This document shows positions 42,601 to 55,026 of a DNA stretch of 64,000 bases, piece by piece. Below the pieces are notes generated by a model, which made no database searches, was not told where the DNA came from, and saw nothing but the letters and a program-made list of their open reading frames with translations. The DNA lies in the NCBI GenBank assembly GCA_958298945.1, contig CATQJD010000001.1, positions 1,777,773 to 1,841,772 on the forward strand, written 5' to 3'. Made by a program: the position numbers and the translations under genes. This stretch comes from Atherix ibis. Lineage: Eukaryota > Arthropoda > Insecta > Diptera > Athericidae. Positions within the stretch are counted from its first letter, which is position 1, and the number at the start of each line of letters is the position of its first letter.

Positions 42601-43220
42601 TATCTCCGCACTAACCAATAAGATTGTACAAGAATCGCCCTAACAAATGTTATCTTTTCACTTAATGTTAATAATAATAAATTAATATTGTCTCTAACTA
42701 ATAAATTCATGTCTACCCTCCTTTGGAATGCGAATGAACTGGCTTCACACCGATAAGAATTGGACGTACTGTTACATATCAAATGTATGGGTATAGCACT
42801 TATTACTGAAATGCATTTTATAGTTAGGTCTTATTTATATGTACGAGATTACACATGATGGAACTTACTTCCTTATCAAAAATGCCTTAACCCATTATTT
42901 ACACTCAGAAACTACCACCGAATCTATTTAAAACACCGTTATAATGGCAAATTGTTCTTCTTGACAACTTAATATAGCTTCTGCATATTTTTCTGCTAAC
43001 AAAATCATATCTTTTGTTATGGTAGCGTTATCGATTGTATATATGATTTGATCATTACCCAATATGTTAGGTGGCGCACATATCAGCAAGGCTATGCATG
43101 GAATGTTCATCCAGTTTGTTATCTCGAGTAGCACTAATACCAAAATATGCCATGATCAGATGACACTTCGTCGAATCAACGGCAAAATCGACTGTACGAT
43201 AATATGATAGATTTAATCAA
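42601..43220. other. Unclassified spacer
   Basis: A minus-strand frame of 71 codons (43143-42928) is open but matches nothing I know. No other feature seen. Confidence 0.35.
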
Positions 43221-43224
43221 GATA

Positions 43225-43390
43225 GCTCAAGACGCTATCGTCGAGATGAGATAGATTCAGTAAAGATTCTGTGTTAGGCCAACGAGATTCGGTGAAGGAC
43301 TGTTGAGCCAAGTAGTGGTTTATTACTTTGTATTCTGTAGTCGGGAATGATTATAATTTATTTATCTCCCCAATTTTTATCCTCGCTTTT
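43225..43390 (+). repeat. Direct repeat unit, copy 1
   Basis: Shares CGAGATGAGATAGA, GATTCTGTGTTAGG and GTTGAGCCAAGTA with 43965-44105, about 740 bp downstream. Possibly LTR remnants of a small element. No coding. Confidence 0.6.
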
Positions 43391-43964
43391 TGAGATTATA
43401 GTTTTTTTTATGATATCGTTTATTTTGAGTATTTATAGCGTTTTGAGAATTCCGTTTTTTAGTATTTTATCGATTTGGCTTTGAGTTTTATCGTAATTAT
43501 AGAATCTTTTTTATAAAAATAAACTAAAATGTGACCATAAATTTTTAATAAATAAATAGTTATAGAAGTTAAATTATAACTAATTTGGACATAAATTTTT
43601 AATAAATAAATAGTTATAGAAATAAATAATTGAGTAAAGATATATATTTTAAATTAATATTTAAAATAAGTAACGACAACCGTGAACATTCTTGGCAGAC
43701 AAACCGAAGATTCCAAATACAATTAAAATATCATTAATTATAAATTCATTAGGAAAAAAACTACCATTTATATTTCAGCTTTATTGGCTGTAGCATATAA
43801 TTTGAAATGTATGTCTTTTTTGTTTAGTTACAATAGTATAATATAAGCTTTGTCAGGTAATGTATACAATATTATTTAGTTTAAATTATTGGAGAATCTT
43901 ATTTAGTTTAAATTATACGATTGGACGTACGAGGAATACTAGTGGGTCGGTATCAGAATGCTCT

Positions 43965-44105
43965 TATCGAGATGAGATAGAATTAGTCGAGATTCTGTGT
44001 TAGGTCATCGAGATTCAGTGTTGGGCTGTTGAGCCAAGTAATAGTTTATTAGATTATATTCAGTGGGCATGAACGATTGTAATTAAATGTTTCTCCCTCA
44101 TTCTA
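43965..44105 (+). repeat. Direct repeat unit, copy 2
   Basis: Diverged copy of 43225-43390; its right edge runs into the 44100-44880 repeat. Confidence 0.6.
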
Positions 44106-44880
44106 AATATTATCATAATTAAATATTACAGTTAGAGTTAATATAAATTTTAAAGTAATATCTTGTTCGATAAAAATAATTTTTTTTTTTTTAAATTTCT
44201 TATGTGTAATAATATTGCTAATAACAATATTTTAAATAGTTTGTATAAAAATTATCATTAACTATTATTATAAAAAAAATTAAACATTTCCCAAAAAAAC
44301 ACGAGTCTTTTTAAACATGTTAAAAAGAAGTATTTAAAAAGAAAAAAAATAACGAAACAACCTTGTGTAAAATAAAAAGAGAAATAATAAGGAAGTTTTG
44401 CTATAATAGATCCAATTAATGTAGTAAAAGAGAAAATTTTGGTTTATATAAAGAAAAATAACCATTAATTTATTTAAAAAAAAAATGAAAATTTTCAAAA
44501 AGAAACACGTATTAAGTCAAAAAGAAACTCATCTCATACTTGTGGGTATAGTCGCTGGAAGATGGCCAGTGAAGGAGATCATCGTTGCCGGTAATCTGTA
44601 ACAACATCTACCTGGACCTGAGAGAATTTTAAATAAGTTCAAGGTAAGAAAAAAAAAGTTTAGAAACAAAACAAAATATATATGTGTATCAGTTAAAATG
44701 ATACAAAATAAAATATAGCAATTAGAAATCAAACGAATCATCTTAATACGAGTAAATGCTTTGTCTGTTATATGTGTGGCATCAAAAAAGAAAATAGGAA
44801 TATAATTTAATTAATCAGGAATAAACAAAATATGATATATAAAAATTCATTTTAAAAAAATGTATAAGACCCTCGAATAT
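44100..44880 (+). repeat. Repeat R4, copy 1
   Basis: Similar to 50100-50880 over nearly its whole length. Shared blocks include AAAGTAATATCTTGTT, GGATCATCGTTACCGG-type sequence (here GAGATCATCGTTGCCGG) and CATCTACCTGGACCTGAG. The copies lie either side of the gypsy E element. No ORF. Confidence 0.65.
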
Positions 44881-45159
44881 ATCACATTTAATTGCTCTAC
44901 AAGAAAGATAAATTGACAATTACTCGAAGAAGTGGATAATACACATTGTATTGCTCCGAGATTAATAATTAATGCAAAATAAAGAGAGAATTTATAATCC
45001 ATCAGCCATTTTTAAAAAAATAGTATACTATAAAGATTTCTTTAAAAGAAGAATCCAAGGAACAGTTTTCATTGAGATGTAACAATTTTCATAATTATTT
45101 ATTTATAAATAAATGTATACAAGCCTAAATAAAAATTAAAAAACCAAAAGAAATGTAAG

Positions 45160-45330
45160 GATAACGAATGTTTTCTCTTTTTCCTTTCCTTCAAATGTCT
45201 TCCTTCTTTTTCTTTATTTTTTTCTCTTCGGATGTTTATCTTCATGACTGTTTAAAGTATGTAGCAATAAAAAAATTTATTTCTTATATCTTCTTATAAT
45301 TTCTCTTCTTTCTCCTCTCTTTCTATATTC
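45160..45330. repeat. Pyrimidine-rich low-complexity tract
   Basis: Runs of T and C (TTTTCTCTTTTTCCTTTCC, TTCTCTTCTTTCTCCTCTC). Confidence 0.7.
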
Positions 45331-45518
45331 TTGATCATCGATTGACGATTATAATAGATATGATTTAATCAAATGTTTTTAAAATTTACCCGTCTTTTTT
45401 TTGTATCGGAGAATGTGAAGCGAAATTATAATCATTAACGAATAAATTCACATTTCGAATTACTACATTGAACAATAAAATGGAAATTTTATTATAATCA
45501 TTAACGAATAAATAACTA

Positions 45519-45920
45519 TGTGGCAATTGGACTTAAAACATTCATAGAAACAATCATACTACACATACTTAAATTGCACTGACAGATAGAAAAGAGACAA
45601 CAAAAGCAAAGGTGAACTTAACGCAACAGCAACAGTAAAATCGGCTACCATAAAAGCCGAACATAAAGTGGCACACAATCGTCCATCAGCTAGGATAGCC
45701 TGGAAGTTAGTACATCTGTGGCGTCAGCGTCAGCAATCGCAGTAAACAGAAGTAACCGAGTGTGTCGAAGAAGAGTTCTGAACCCAAATTGGTTATTTAT
45801 ATCGTTGCGAGATAATTCAAGCAAACAGTTTGTTAAGGAAAGGGGAAATTGTGGAAAACTACCGCCCTGACTGACATATACAGAGATAATTTTATTATTA
45901 TTAAATAAAATTTTGTAATA
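45519..45920 (+). repeat. 5' LTR of gypsy E (approximate)
   Basis: The start is defined by similarity to 49845; the end is placed at TTTTGTAATA by comparison with ATTGTAAATA in the other LTR. Confidence 0.5.
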
Positions 45921-46016
45921 GCAACCAATAATCCACCGAAGGAAAATCCTCTATCGCCAGAATTTCAAGATGCAAGCAATATTTTTCCAAATAATTCGGC
46001 AAATCAAATTCACAGG

Positions 46017-46795
46017 GTGTCTGTCAAACCAGCACCATTCATCAAAACAGCTCCAAAATTATACTTCATGCAAATGGAAGCTCAGTTTTTATTAGCTGGT
46101 ATTACAACTGATTCAACGAAATTCAATCATATTTTGGGATCGTTGGATCCACAATTTCTACAGCCAGTCATTGACATTATTGAACATCCGCCATTATTAA
46201 ATAAGAACGAAACACTAAAAACACGAATTTTAGGCGAATTCACATATTCTGATCAGAAAAAACTGCGTATTTTGTTAAAAGAAACCGAATTGGGTAATGC
46301 CAAGCCATCACAACTTCTTCGAAAAATGCGTGAGCTGTCAAATAATGCACTCTCTGATGAGGCGTTAAAAACACTTTGGTTCGAACATTTGCCAGAACAA
46401 TTTCGTCCTGTTATCTCCACTGCTGACGGCGATTTGACAAAAATTGCAAGCATGGCGGACAAAATTTTAGAAATCACAACATTTAGACAAATTAGCGAGG
46501 TAGCAACGCCCTCTACTTCACGGCAAACTTCTGACGACACGTCACCTCAAATTTCCGCTTTAACACATCAGATTGAGGAATTTTCAAAGAAGTTCTCACA
46601 ATTTTAGAATAATCACGGACGCTTACAATGCCGCGTTAAATCAAAAGATCGCAGACGATCCACTTCATCTCCTAACAATAATAGTCCATCTTGCTATTAT
46701 TACTTCAAGTTCGGTGCAATGGCACAAAAATGTACCGAACCTTGTAAATTTTCGTCTACTAAGGAGGACTCAAAAAACTAATTATTTCCACTTCC
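46017..46795 (+). pseudogene. gag of gypsy E
   Basis: An open stretch to 46604 encodes a CsRn1-type Gag (YFMQMEAQFLLAGITTDSTK, LGNAKPSQLLRKMRELS, LWFEHLPEQFRPVIS). A TAG at 46605-46607 interrupts it, and beyond it, in the same frame, comes CYYYFKFGAMAQKCTEPC. CsRn1 family members usually have a CHHC finger here, so the Tyr in CYYY probably replaces a zinc-binding His. The frame is open upstream of 46017 without an obvious ATG. Confidence 0.75.
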
Positions 46796-46854
46796 GAAAC
46801 AATGGCGAGCGCAGTGGACACCTCGAAAGTAAACGCCTTTTCATTTTTGATCGC

Positions 46855-49822
46855 CAAAATAATAGAAAATATTTGATTGACACGGGTGCTGACATTTCAG
46901 TTATTCCAAAGGCCTACTACGGTAGCACTTCAAACGCCGATGGTTATTAACTTTTTGCCGCCACTTATCGCTGACGTCAAACGAGCAATTATTGGCGCTG
47001 ATTTTTTAGACCATTTCAATTTACTCGTCGATATTAAGTGCAAACGGCTGATTGATCAAATTACAAAAATAAACGTCGACTGCATTAATCAACTCGCCAC
47101 CTATCAACGGATCAGCACCATCAACAAATCATTAATTTTTTTTTGACATTTTCGATAAATTTAGGTATTTGTATTTAGCGCAACCGCCATCATTCAACTC
47201 ACCAACACTTACGTCGAATGTCAACCATCAAATAATTACAAATAGACAACCCATTTTTTCATGCGCACGTCGACTTCACGCGCACGCAGAAATTAAATGC
47301 TGCAAAAAAGGAATTTGAAATCATGATGCGAGCAGGCATCTGTCAACCAAGTAAAAGTTCATGGGCCACTCCGCTACATATGGTAAAAAAACACAATGGC
47401 GAGTGGCGCCCATGCTATGATTATATACGACTCAACGCTATAACGGTTCCGGGTAGGTATCCTCTTCCACACATCCATGATTTTGCTCAAAATTTTGCTG
47501 GAAAAACCATTTTTACAAAAATTGATCTCATTAAAGCATATGATCAGGTCCCACTTGACGAAGAGAGCCGTAAAAAACAGCCATCATTACACCATTCGGT
47601 CTCTTCGAATTCAAACTCATACCATTCGGTCTTCGCAACGCCTCACAAACGTTTCAACGCTACATGAACCAGATTTTTCACGATTTAGATTTTGTATATG
47701 TGTACATCGATGACATTTGCATCACGTCAAAGGAAGAGACGGAGCATCGCATACATTTAGAATTGGTTTCAAATCGTCTGTTGTAATTTTGATCTTCAAA
47801 AATTTAGAATTGGTTTTAAATTAATGCAATTTTGATCTTCAAAAAGCCAAAAAAAAGCGTTCGAACTTCGTCGTTTTTTACTGTTCATGAATTTTTATCG
47901 GCGTTTCCTCCCACATGCAGCTGCAACATAAGGAAAACTACAGTCCCTAATTAGGGGAACAAGTAAAAGGACCAATCACTGATTGGTTGGTGTGACGAAG
48001 CTAACGTAGCTTTCGAAAAATGCAAGTCAGACTTATCATCTGTCACTTGTTTATCTCATCCAATAATGGGAGCCCAATTGGTACTTCATGTTGATGCCAG
48101 CGATTTTCCTGAAGGCGCAGTTCTGCAACAAATCGTAGACAATAAATTACAGCCATTGGGATTTTACTCAAAAAGAATGATACAGTACTTATGACCGGCA
48201 CGCAAATCAGATACAGCACTTATGATCGTGAGTTATTGGCTATCTATCAATCAATTAAATTTTTCAAATACATGATCGAAGGTCGAAACTGCATCATTTA
48301 TACTGATCATAAGCCGCTGATTTTCGCGTTTCTACAGAAACCAGACAAAGCATCGCCACGACATCCTACGTCATTTGGATTTCATCGGTCAATTTTCAAC
48401 TGATATACGTCACGTGTCCGGAAGGGATAATATTATTGCGGACGGACTCTCACGCATTGAAACCATTTCAAACGACTTAAGCATCGAGCTCATCGCACCT
48501 TCGCAAATCGACGACAACGAACTTGAACAAATTCTGAAAAATCCAAGTTCGTCGTTAAAACTTGCACGGGTATCATTACCCAATTCAAATCTCCAATTAT
48601 ATTGCGACACATCAACTGACAACATTCGTCCATACATTGTTTCGAATCTTCGCAAACCAATCTTCACAAAATTGCACAATGCGTCACATCCAGGGAAGCG
48701 GGCAACAATCAAAATGATTACCGAAATATATGTTTGGTTCAACATGAAAGCTGACATTTCAAGACGTCGTCTTGCATTCAATGCCAGAAATGCAAAATTG
48801 TACGACACAACAAAGCCATTTTAGACAATTTTAAGGTTCCAAATCAACGATTTCAACACATCAACATTGATTTTGTTGGCCCATTGCCAACGTCAAATAA
48901 TTATTGTTACGTACTCACATGCATCGATCATTTTTCACGATGGCCAGTAGCCATTACCATCGATAACATAACTGCAGAAACTTGCGCCAAAGCTCTGATT
49001 AGTGGTTGGGTGTCACACTACGGTGTACCGCAATACATTACCACTGATCAGGGGCGCCACTTTGATTCAACTCTTTACCGAACTCAACAAAATCATCAGA
49101 TGTAGACATTTTCACACCGCGGCGTATCCCCCACAATCCAATGGACTTATCGAACGATTACATCGAACACTTAAAGCCGCAATTAAATGTCATGCCAATG
49201 CATCAAATTGGTCTGACATTCTTCCATTACTTCTACTCAGTCTTCGAACGATGTTCAAACCGCATATTAATGCTTCGCCGGCTGACATGATTTTTGGTCA
49301 AACACTACGAATTTCCGGAGATTTTCTCGAGACAGTTCCACTAACAAAAAAAACGTCCGACTTTTTCACTTAACTTGGCAACATGATGAAAAATTTGCAA
49401 CCAGTGAGGACATCAAACCATTCGTCCAATAATTATTATGTACAGAAAAGCCTGGCAGATTGCACCCACGTATTTCTGCGTGATTACAAAGTACGCCCGC
49501 CACTCAAATCACCTTACGACGGCCCATCTAAAGTTGTTCGCCGAACACTTAAAAATTTCGACATTATTGTCGATGGCAACGAAAAAACCGTCGCAATTGA
49601 CAAACTGAAGCCGCCGTCGTCGAAATGGACGAACCACCCAGTGCAAATTTTATAGAACCGGCAACCAATATAATCAATGATTTGTCAAAAGAAATGGACA
49701 TTGACAAAAATAATAAGAATATTACCTTAGACACTAAGATTTCCAAATATTCTTTACCAAAACAAACCCGTTCGGGGAGAATTATTCGTCCACCGAAAAG
49801 ATTCGTTCACTTTTTAACGTGA
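46855..49822 (+). pseudogene. pol of gypsy E
   Basis: Pieces in order: protease YLIDTGADISVIPKAYY; RT MRAGICQPSKSSWATPLHMV, TKIDLIKAYDQVPL and, after a short local duplication near 47580-47640, the active site VYVYIDDICITS; RNase H LHVDASDFPEGAVL and DHKPLIFAF; integrase with Asp in NIDFVGPLP, Asp in TTDQGRHFD and Glu in NGLIERLHRTL; C terminus TRSGRIIRPPKRF. Frames change at least six times. Sequence is also missing between RT and RNase H (about 47760-47940). Inactive. Confidence 0.8.
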
Positions 49823-49844
49823 GCAAGTCACTGGTGGGGGAGTA

Positions 49845-50106
49845 TGTGGCGATTGGACTAAAAACATTCATACAAACAGTCATACTACACATATTACACA
49901 TACTACACATACACATTCACTTTCTCTTGTACACAGCTGAGCACCATGGCAATAAATGTGCGTTGCACAGTCAGTCGTACGATAGCACTCAGCAATAACA
50001 CGCGCTAACTTAACATAAAACCACAATACCTTTGCAATGAATTATTGACATTTCACACATTGCGTCAATTATTAAAATAAGAAACTACTACAATAGTATT
50101 GTAAAT
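49845..50106 (+). repeat. 3' LTR of gypsy E (approximate)
   Basis: Start is clear (TGTGGCGATTGG); the end is estimated at ATTGTAAATA. Contains repeats of ACATACTACACAT. Confidence 0.55.
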
Positions 50107-50880
50107 ATTATCATTATTAAATATTATAGTTATAGTTGATATAAATCTTAAAGTAATATCTTGTTTGAGAAAAATAAAAACAGTTTTTTTTCAAATTTAA
50201 TATATGTATTGCTTAACAATATTTAAAATGTAATAAAAAAAATTTGGTTTGTTTAAAAAGCATTATTAATTATTTTTATAAAAAATTTTAAAATTTTCCA
50301 AAAAACGCGCTTAAAGTTAAAAAGATTTATATATAAAAAAATGAAAATAACGAAGTAACTTGGTGTATAATAAAACGAGAAATAACTAATTATGTTTATC
50401 TGAAAAAATTGTTATTAATTTTCAACAACAAAAAATTTAAAATTTTCAAAAAGAAACACGCATCAAGTTAAAAAGAAAGTTGGACATGTGGGTTCCTTCT
50501 CCGTAACATGGCCTGTGAAGAGGATCATCGTTACCGGAAATCTATAACACCATCTACCTGGACCTAAGACGATTTCAGAAAATATATATTAAGGTGAGAG
50601 AAAATAATATTTAGAAACAAAACAGAATATATGTTATATATAAAATAAAATAAAATAATACGAAATTTAAAATATCAAGAAGAAAACAAACGAATACATA
50701 TTTAAAAATTATTTCTTTGCTATTTATGTGGCATCAAAGAAGAAATTTTGTATTATTTAAATTTAAGAAAGAAGAGAATATTATTAATCTAGGATAAGCA
50801 TAAAATATATGAAAAGAGTTTATAAAAAAATTGTATAATACTCTCGACCATTGGTTACAAAAAATATCGCGAATAATTTG
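50107..50880 (+). repeat. Repeat R4, copy 2
   Basis: Direct repeat of 44100-44880, similarity starting right at the end of the gypsy E 3' LTR. Confidence 0.65.
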
Positions 50881-50919
50881 AACAAAAACACACTCTCAAT
50901 GCATAAGTAATTTCCTGTA

Positions 50920-50993
50920 TTCTTTGCCAGTGAGTTGTTCATAACCGAAACCTTCTTCGAGATTTCGGTTATGAACAACTCACTGGCAAAGAA
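50920..50993. repeat. Perfect 31 bp inverted repeat, 12 nt loop
   Basis: Arms 50920-50950 (TTCTTTGCCAGTGAGTTGTT...) and 50963-50993 are exact complements; weaker pairing (AGTAAT / ATTACT) continues outside. Confidence 0.92.
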
Positions 50994-51640
50994 TTACTAA
51001 ATGTGTTAATATAGTTAACTGCAGAGATGAAACCCTTCTCATTCTAGCGTAAATATTTATGGTTTAGGTGGAGGATGGTGCGATATGGTAATCAATTACT
51101 GGCAGTTCAGGTCTCCTGAATACTTGTCCTGTCTGCTTATATGGAGAACGTGGATTCAACTAACCACAGTAGTGCTCAAGCGGAGATAAGCCCAACTACC
51201 GCGAATATTGCTCGAGATGTATGACAGCATAACATAAAGGGGTTCATAGAGTTCTGAACACAATTTATATACCAAGAACAAGCTGTTCATGAACTGCGGA
51301 CGGAACCAGATATAATTCAGAGAAAATCCACAATAATCAGCTGATAAAAAGCAGAACGCACCGTAACAACGTCAGTGGCAGCAGCAATAATAATATATAT
51401 ATAATGGCCTGGACAGAATTGGACAATAATACCACAACAGTACCAAGCTGTATAGTTACTAATTTACGAATCAGCGCAGGACTACAAATTATTGTTCAAA
51501 AAATATTTATAAGATAATTGGATTTATAGCATGTGAAATTATGTCAATGGAGATTTTAAACTAAATCGATTTTTAATCTGATACTTAATAATATGTGAAA
51601 TATTATATCATAGAGGGAGAGGATATTGCGAAGTATTTAC
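50994..51640. other. Unclassified spacer
   Basis: Less AT-rich than its neighbours, which suggests a decayed element, but I cannot place any coding motif. Confidence 0.35.
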
Positions 51641-51644
51641 TTAA

Positions 51645-52080
51645 CAGTCTTGCTAATGCCTCCATGCCCAGTTATCGGGGATTTATGCGCCTGTACTAAA
51701 ATATTTTCTTTAAGACCCGGTGGAATCCAGGATTTCCAGGCTACTTCCTCCTCTAGGCCATCTTATGTTCGAGGCAGCATATGAACAAAAATATACCCAA
51801 TCATAAGTCTAATCCTTGAGGCTTCCTTCTGGATAGAATGTTTGGTACCATGTTTTCGTGAACAGACGGAAGATATCCGTCTGTTCATCTACTACAGTAG
51901 GGATATTTAGATGTAATGTTCCCCTTGGCCGAAAACTGACCATTCCCGTTATTATTTTCACTAAAATTTGGGCAATGCGCCTTAACCGTTCCGTTGCGAC
52001 CACATCCGAAATAGAAGTGATTGTACTGTCGCTCGCCACTATTTCTACTCGGAGCGATCGCAATTTCAACATATGGCATT
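51645..52080 (-). pseudogene. Gypsy-type gag nucleocapsid joined to integrase N terminus
   Basis: On the minus strand a nucleocapsid-like finger (FYFGCGRNGTVKAHCPNF, about 52020-51965) is followed within 200 bp by integrase N-terminal sequence (ENILVQAHKSPITGHGGISK, about 51700-51645). Protease, RT and RNase H that should lie between are missing, so a large internal deletion joined them. A short palindrome (51860-51886) sits between the two parts. Confidence 0.6.
51860..51886. repeat. 11 bp inverted repeat at a deletion junction
   Basis: GAACAGACGGA / TCCGTCTGTTC with a 5 nt loop, located between the gag-like and integrase-like parts of the remnant. Confidence 0.75.
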
Positions 52081-53150
52081 GGGCACCGCTAAGATCTGTA
52101 TAGCCGCTGCGGATATGCTGGGCCTAGTCGTATATCCACTACTCATCGTCCATTCACCTTATCCCATCAACTACCGCTTGTTAAAATGTGCCACGGGCAT
52201 TTCTAGATCCTATCTGCGACTTCTATATATGCAATCCTCTCCCACAGTTGTCGAATACTGTTTACTGGGGGATAACCAAACAGTCACCGAACTGAAGGTA
52301 GTAGTTTTCCCTTTATAGTCTAGAAAAATGCATGCTCCGCCATTAGTTGTCGCAACCTAATACGTATAGCCATTAAGATCATATAAAATATTGAGAACTC
52401 GTTTGGTCGTTACATCCTAGTCATTATTTTCCTTCTCAAAGTATTATTCTCCACCACTTCACCCCAATCTACCCGTAAGACATTAGATGCGTCCAGGTGG
52501 AGTAAAGATTATTCCGCCTCCATACCCAATACCAACATAATACGCTTCCACCCAATAGTACATATATATTTTCGACAGCAAAAAATAATCGCTATGCTAA
52601 GAGTCACGGGTTAGCGTTTCCAGGCAAAAGAAGAACTCCTACAAATCTAAGTGGTGATTGTGGTCATCATATTGGATTCGCCAATGTCCGATTAGACTGG
52701 CAATTCTCTTATGTCTTTGAGAATAATTTTGTCTTTAAGATTGGGCCCACTGGGACGGATTTGAGGAACCTATGTCATTTAGGTGTGACCTGCCATAATT
52801 CGATCCCTGTCGATATAAATTCTAGTTTTGACCTAAGATAATAAGGTTAAAGAAAAGAATCAGCCGCTGTTGTTTTGGGAATTAAGGCGGGAGAGAAACA
52901 AACTTCAGAAAGAAAAAACACGTTTTGAATATAAGAAAAAAAAACGACGATACACCAGGAAGGTAGATGCCATATTGAACGGACGAAGCAATTGTCAGCC
53001 ATGGAGGTAATCAGGTGGTGCCTCTTCCGCCTTGGCACTTTGCTTAAATGTGGGAAATGTCTCTAGTCACATGACAACTTACCTGTCTACAGACGAATCA
53101 AGAAGGTGTGGCACTGGAACGTGCATAGAGGGTTCTTTAATAAAAATTCT
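52081..53150. other. Unclassified region, probably decayed gypsy sequence
   Basis: Base composition suggests former coding sequence. On the minus strand LWERIAYIEVADRI (about 52240) could be upstream gag of the remnant at 51645-52080. Nothing certain. Confidence 0.3.
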
Positions 53151-53840
53151 CAATTATTCCTCATCTTATAAATTTATTGGTCTAATTTTAAATTAATTTT
53201 TTTAATTATTTTAAATGTTATTATTCCATTTATATTTTATTTACTTAATTCTTCATGTAGTCTAAGAATTATTTTTTTTCGAATTTAGCTTTAATTTACC
53301 TAAATTTTGCGTTTAGTTTAAATTTGATTATTCTAATTTTTTTTATTTATCGAAATTATTCAATTAGCTTAGATTATATGATTCTATATTCATTTTTTTC
53401 TTAATTTTTTAAATTTGTTTAATATTTTCCATTCCAATTTCATTTTATTTACTTACATCTCTATGTAGTTTAAATAAACTTTTTTCTGATTTGGTTTTAA
53501 TTTACCTAAATTTTTCGTTCATTTTATATTTGATAATTCTAATTTTATTTCTATTTACTTACTTTTTCATGTAGTTTAAATTTATTATCCTTATTTTATA
53601 TCGATTTACCTTATTTCGTTTCCCTTTTATAATTATCGTCTATTTTTAAATTTTAATGTTTGCGATTAAAAAAAACATATAATAAGAAAAGAAAAGAGAA
53701 AAATAAAAGAAAAAAAATGAGGCACAAACAAAAAAATGCGGCAGATGAAGATATGAAGTGAAGAAAGAGGAAAAAGAAAGGAATAGAACAAAGACTAACA
53801 TTTCAGTCATACATACGTGTAGGTTAGACATTTTTGTTTT
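53151..53840. repeat. Dispersed AT-rich repeat R3, copy 2, internally repetitive
   Basis: Similar to 35430-35870. Within 53220-53640 a unit of roughly 0.2 kb recurs: TTAATTTACCTAAATTTT at 53290 and 53508, and TATTTACTTA at three places. Ends in the purine-rich block (GAAGAAAGAGGAAAAAGAAA). No coding. Confidence 0.5.
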
Positions 53841-54560
53841 CGGTATATTTTCTTTTCATAAAATCTTCTTTAAATTTATTTTGTAATCTTATCCAATTAT
53901 TACTAAGTTAAATTTCTTCCTATGTTTTACTTATATGTATATGTGAGTGAGCATTATTCATCAAAATGTGATAGGAAATTCAAATTTTTTTTACTATATT
54001 TCGCAAATTTGTATAAATAATAATTGTTGTACTTTGATTATAAAAAACTATGAGTAATCGTTTCTATTAATTTCTTTTCACTACATAAATTATAGTGAGA
54101 ACTCATTTTTAAATTAAAATATTCATATAAAAATGTACACATAAAAGTTTCATTTGTCCCGCTCAGAAACTAGTATTTTATGAATATCAATAGAGAAATA
54201 CTTGTGCTGCACAAAATAATTTAAGGATAGATAGAGAATCTAACATAAATTTTACTCTAATTTTTAAGTAAGTTATTTGAAATTTTTTTCACCTTATACT
54301 TCCCCGTTTTTGCAATCATATTTTTTTCTTTCTGTTCTGCAATTTCAGATACCCTCCTTAATCGCTACTTTATGCTCATCCTCCTGCTCCAAACCGTTAA
54401 TATCTTCGCATGCTACTATCTCGTTGTTGCTTCTCTTGCCCATACTTTATTTATTTATTTTATTTAAAGTGAAAATTGAATTCCTAAAATTGATTTTTCT
54501 ACAAATTGTTTCATTAAATTTTTTCCATTATTACATTATATACGAGTATATATATATTTT
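53841..54560. other. AT-rich spacer
   Basis: One 111-codon plus-strand frame (54277-54612) is open but low-complexity and hydrophobic because of T-rich composition. Its last codons lie just before LINE endonuclease coding in another frame. Not considered a gene. Confidence 0.35.
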
Positions 54561-54562
54561 AA

Positions 54563-55026
54563 AATTAAATTTTGAGATTATATTTTACCATACGAGACTA
54601 CAACATATTTAAAACAAACCATCCTGAAAATACAGCACATGGTGGTACTGCCGTTCTCATAATAAATTTATTATCCAGGTCTTCTCATTCTTTTATTTCA
54701 GAAAATTTTCTTAAATCCACTACAGTATTAGTCAACTTGATTCGTTTCTCTTTCACTATAGTTCCTCCCGAATAAATTTATAAGCTTTCATCTATTTGTA
54801 TTCTTTTGCCAAGCTCTCAGAAATTCCTTTGTTACTGGCGGTTACTTTAAAGCCAAATACCTAAAAGAAGGTTGTCACATTGCCAACCCCACGGAAAGAG
54901 TCTTTACGTTATGCTCTCATTTTGAAGTCATTTCACCTTCGATTCTCATATACTGACCAACTTCCCGATCAAAGCTCCTTGATATACTAGATTATTTCAT
55001 AACTAGTCTCGTGAATTCCTCCAACA
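54563..55026 (+). pseudogene. Jockey-like LINE ORF2 endonuclease fragment
   Basis: Reading gives IFKTNHPENTAHGGTAVLI, the conserved AP-endonuclease segment of jockey-type LINEs. After frame changes, CHIANPTERVFTLCSHFEVI-like traces of the region before the RT are visible. Cut on the right by the mariner element. No RT follows. Moderate certainty; the first motif is the strong one. Confidence 0.65.

Larger units (their letters stand above)
45519..50106 (+). mobile_element. CsRn1-like gypsy LTR retrotransposon E, decayed
   Basis: Begins TGTGGCAATTGGACTTAAAA; the 3' LTR begins TGTGGCGATTGGACTAAAAA at 49845. The interior has gag with a CsRn1-type finger, protease, RT, RNase H and integrase, all with stops and frameshifts. 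The LTRs agree well only in their first 55 bp and near the end, so they are highly diverged or recombined, and boundaries at 45920 and 50106 are estimates. Confidence 0.8.

Noticed and set aside
42928..43143. 71-codon minus-strand frame
   Set aside because: Ordinary composition but no recognisable family, no splice context and no matching neighbours.
54277..54612. 111-codon hydrophobic plus-strand frame
   Set aside because: T-rich composition makes Phe/Leu/Ile codons by chance; no conserved motif.
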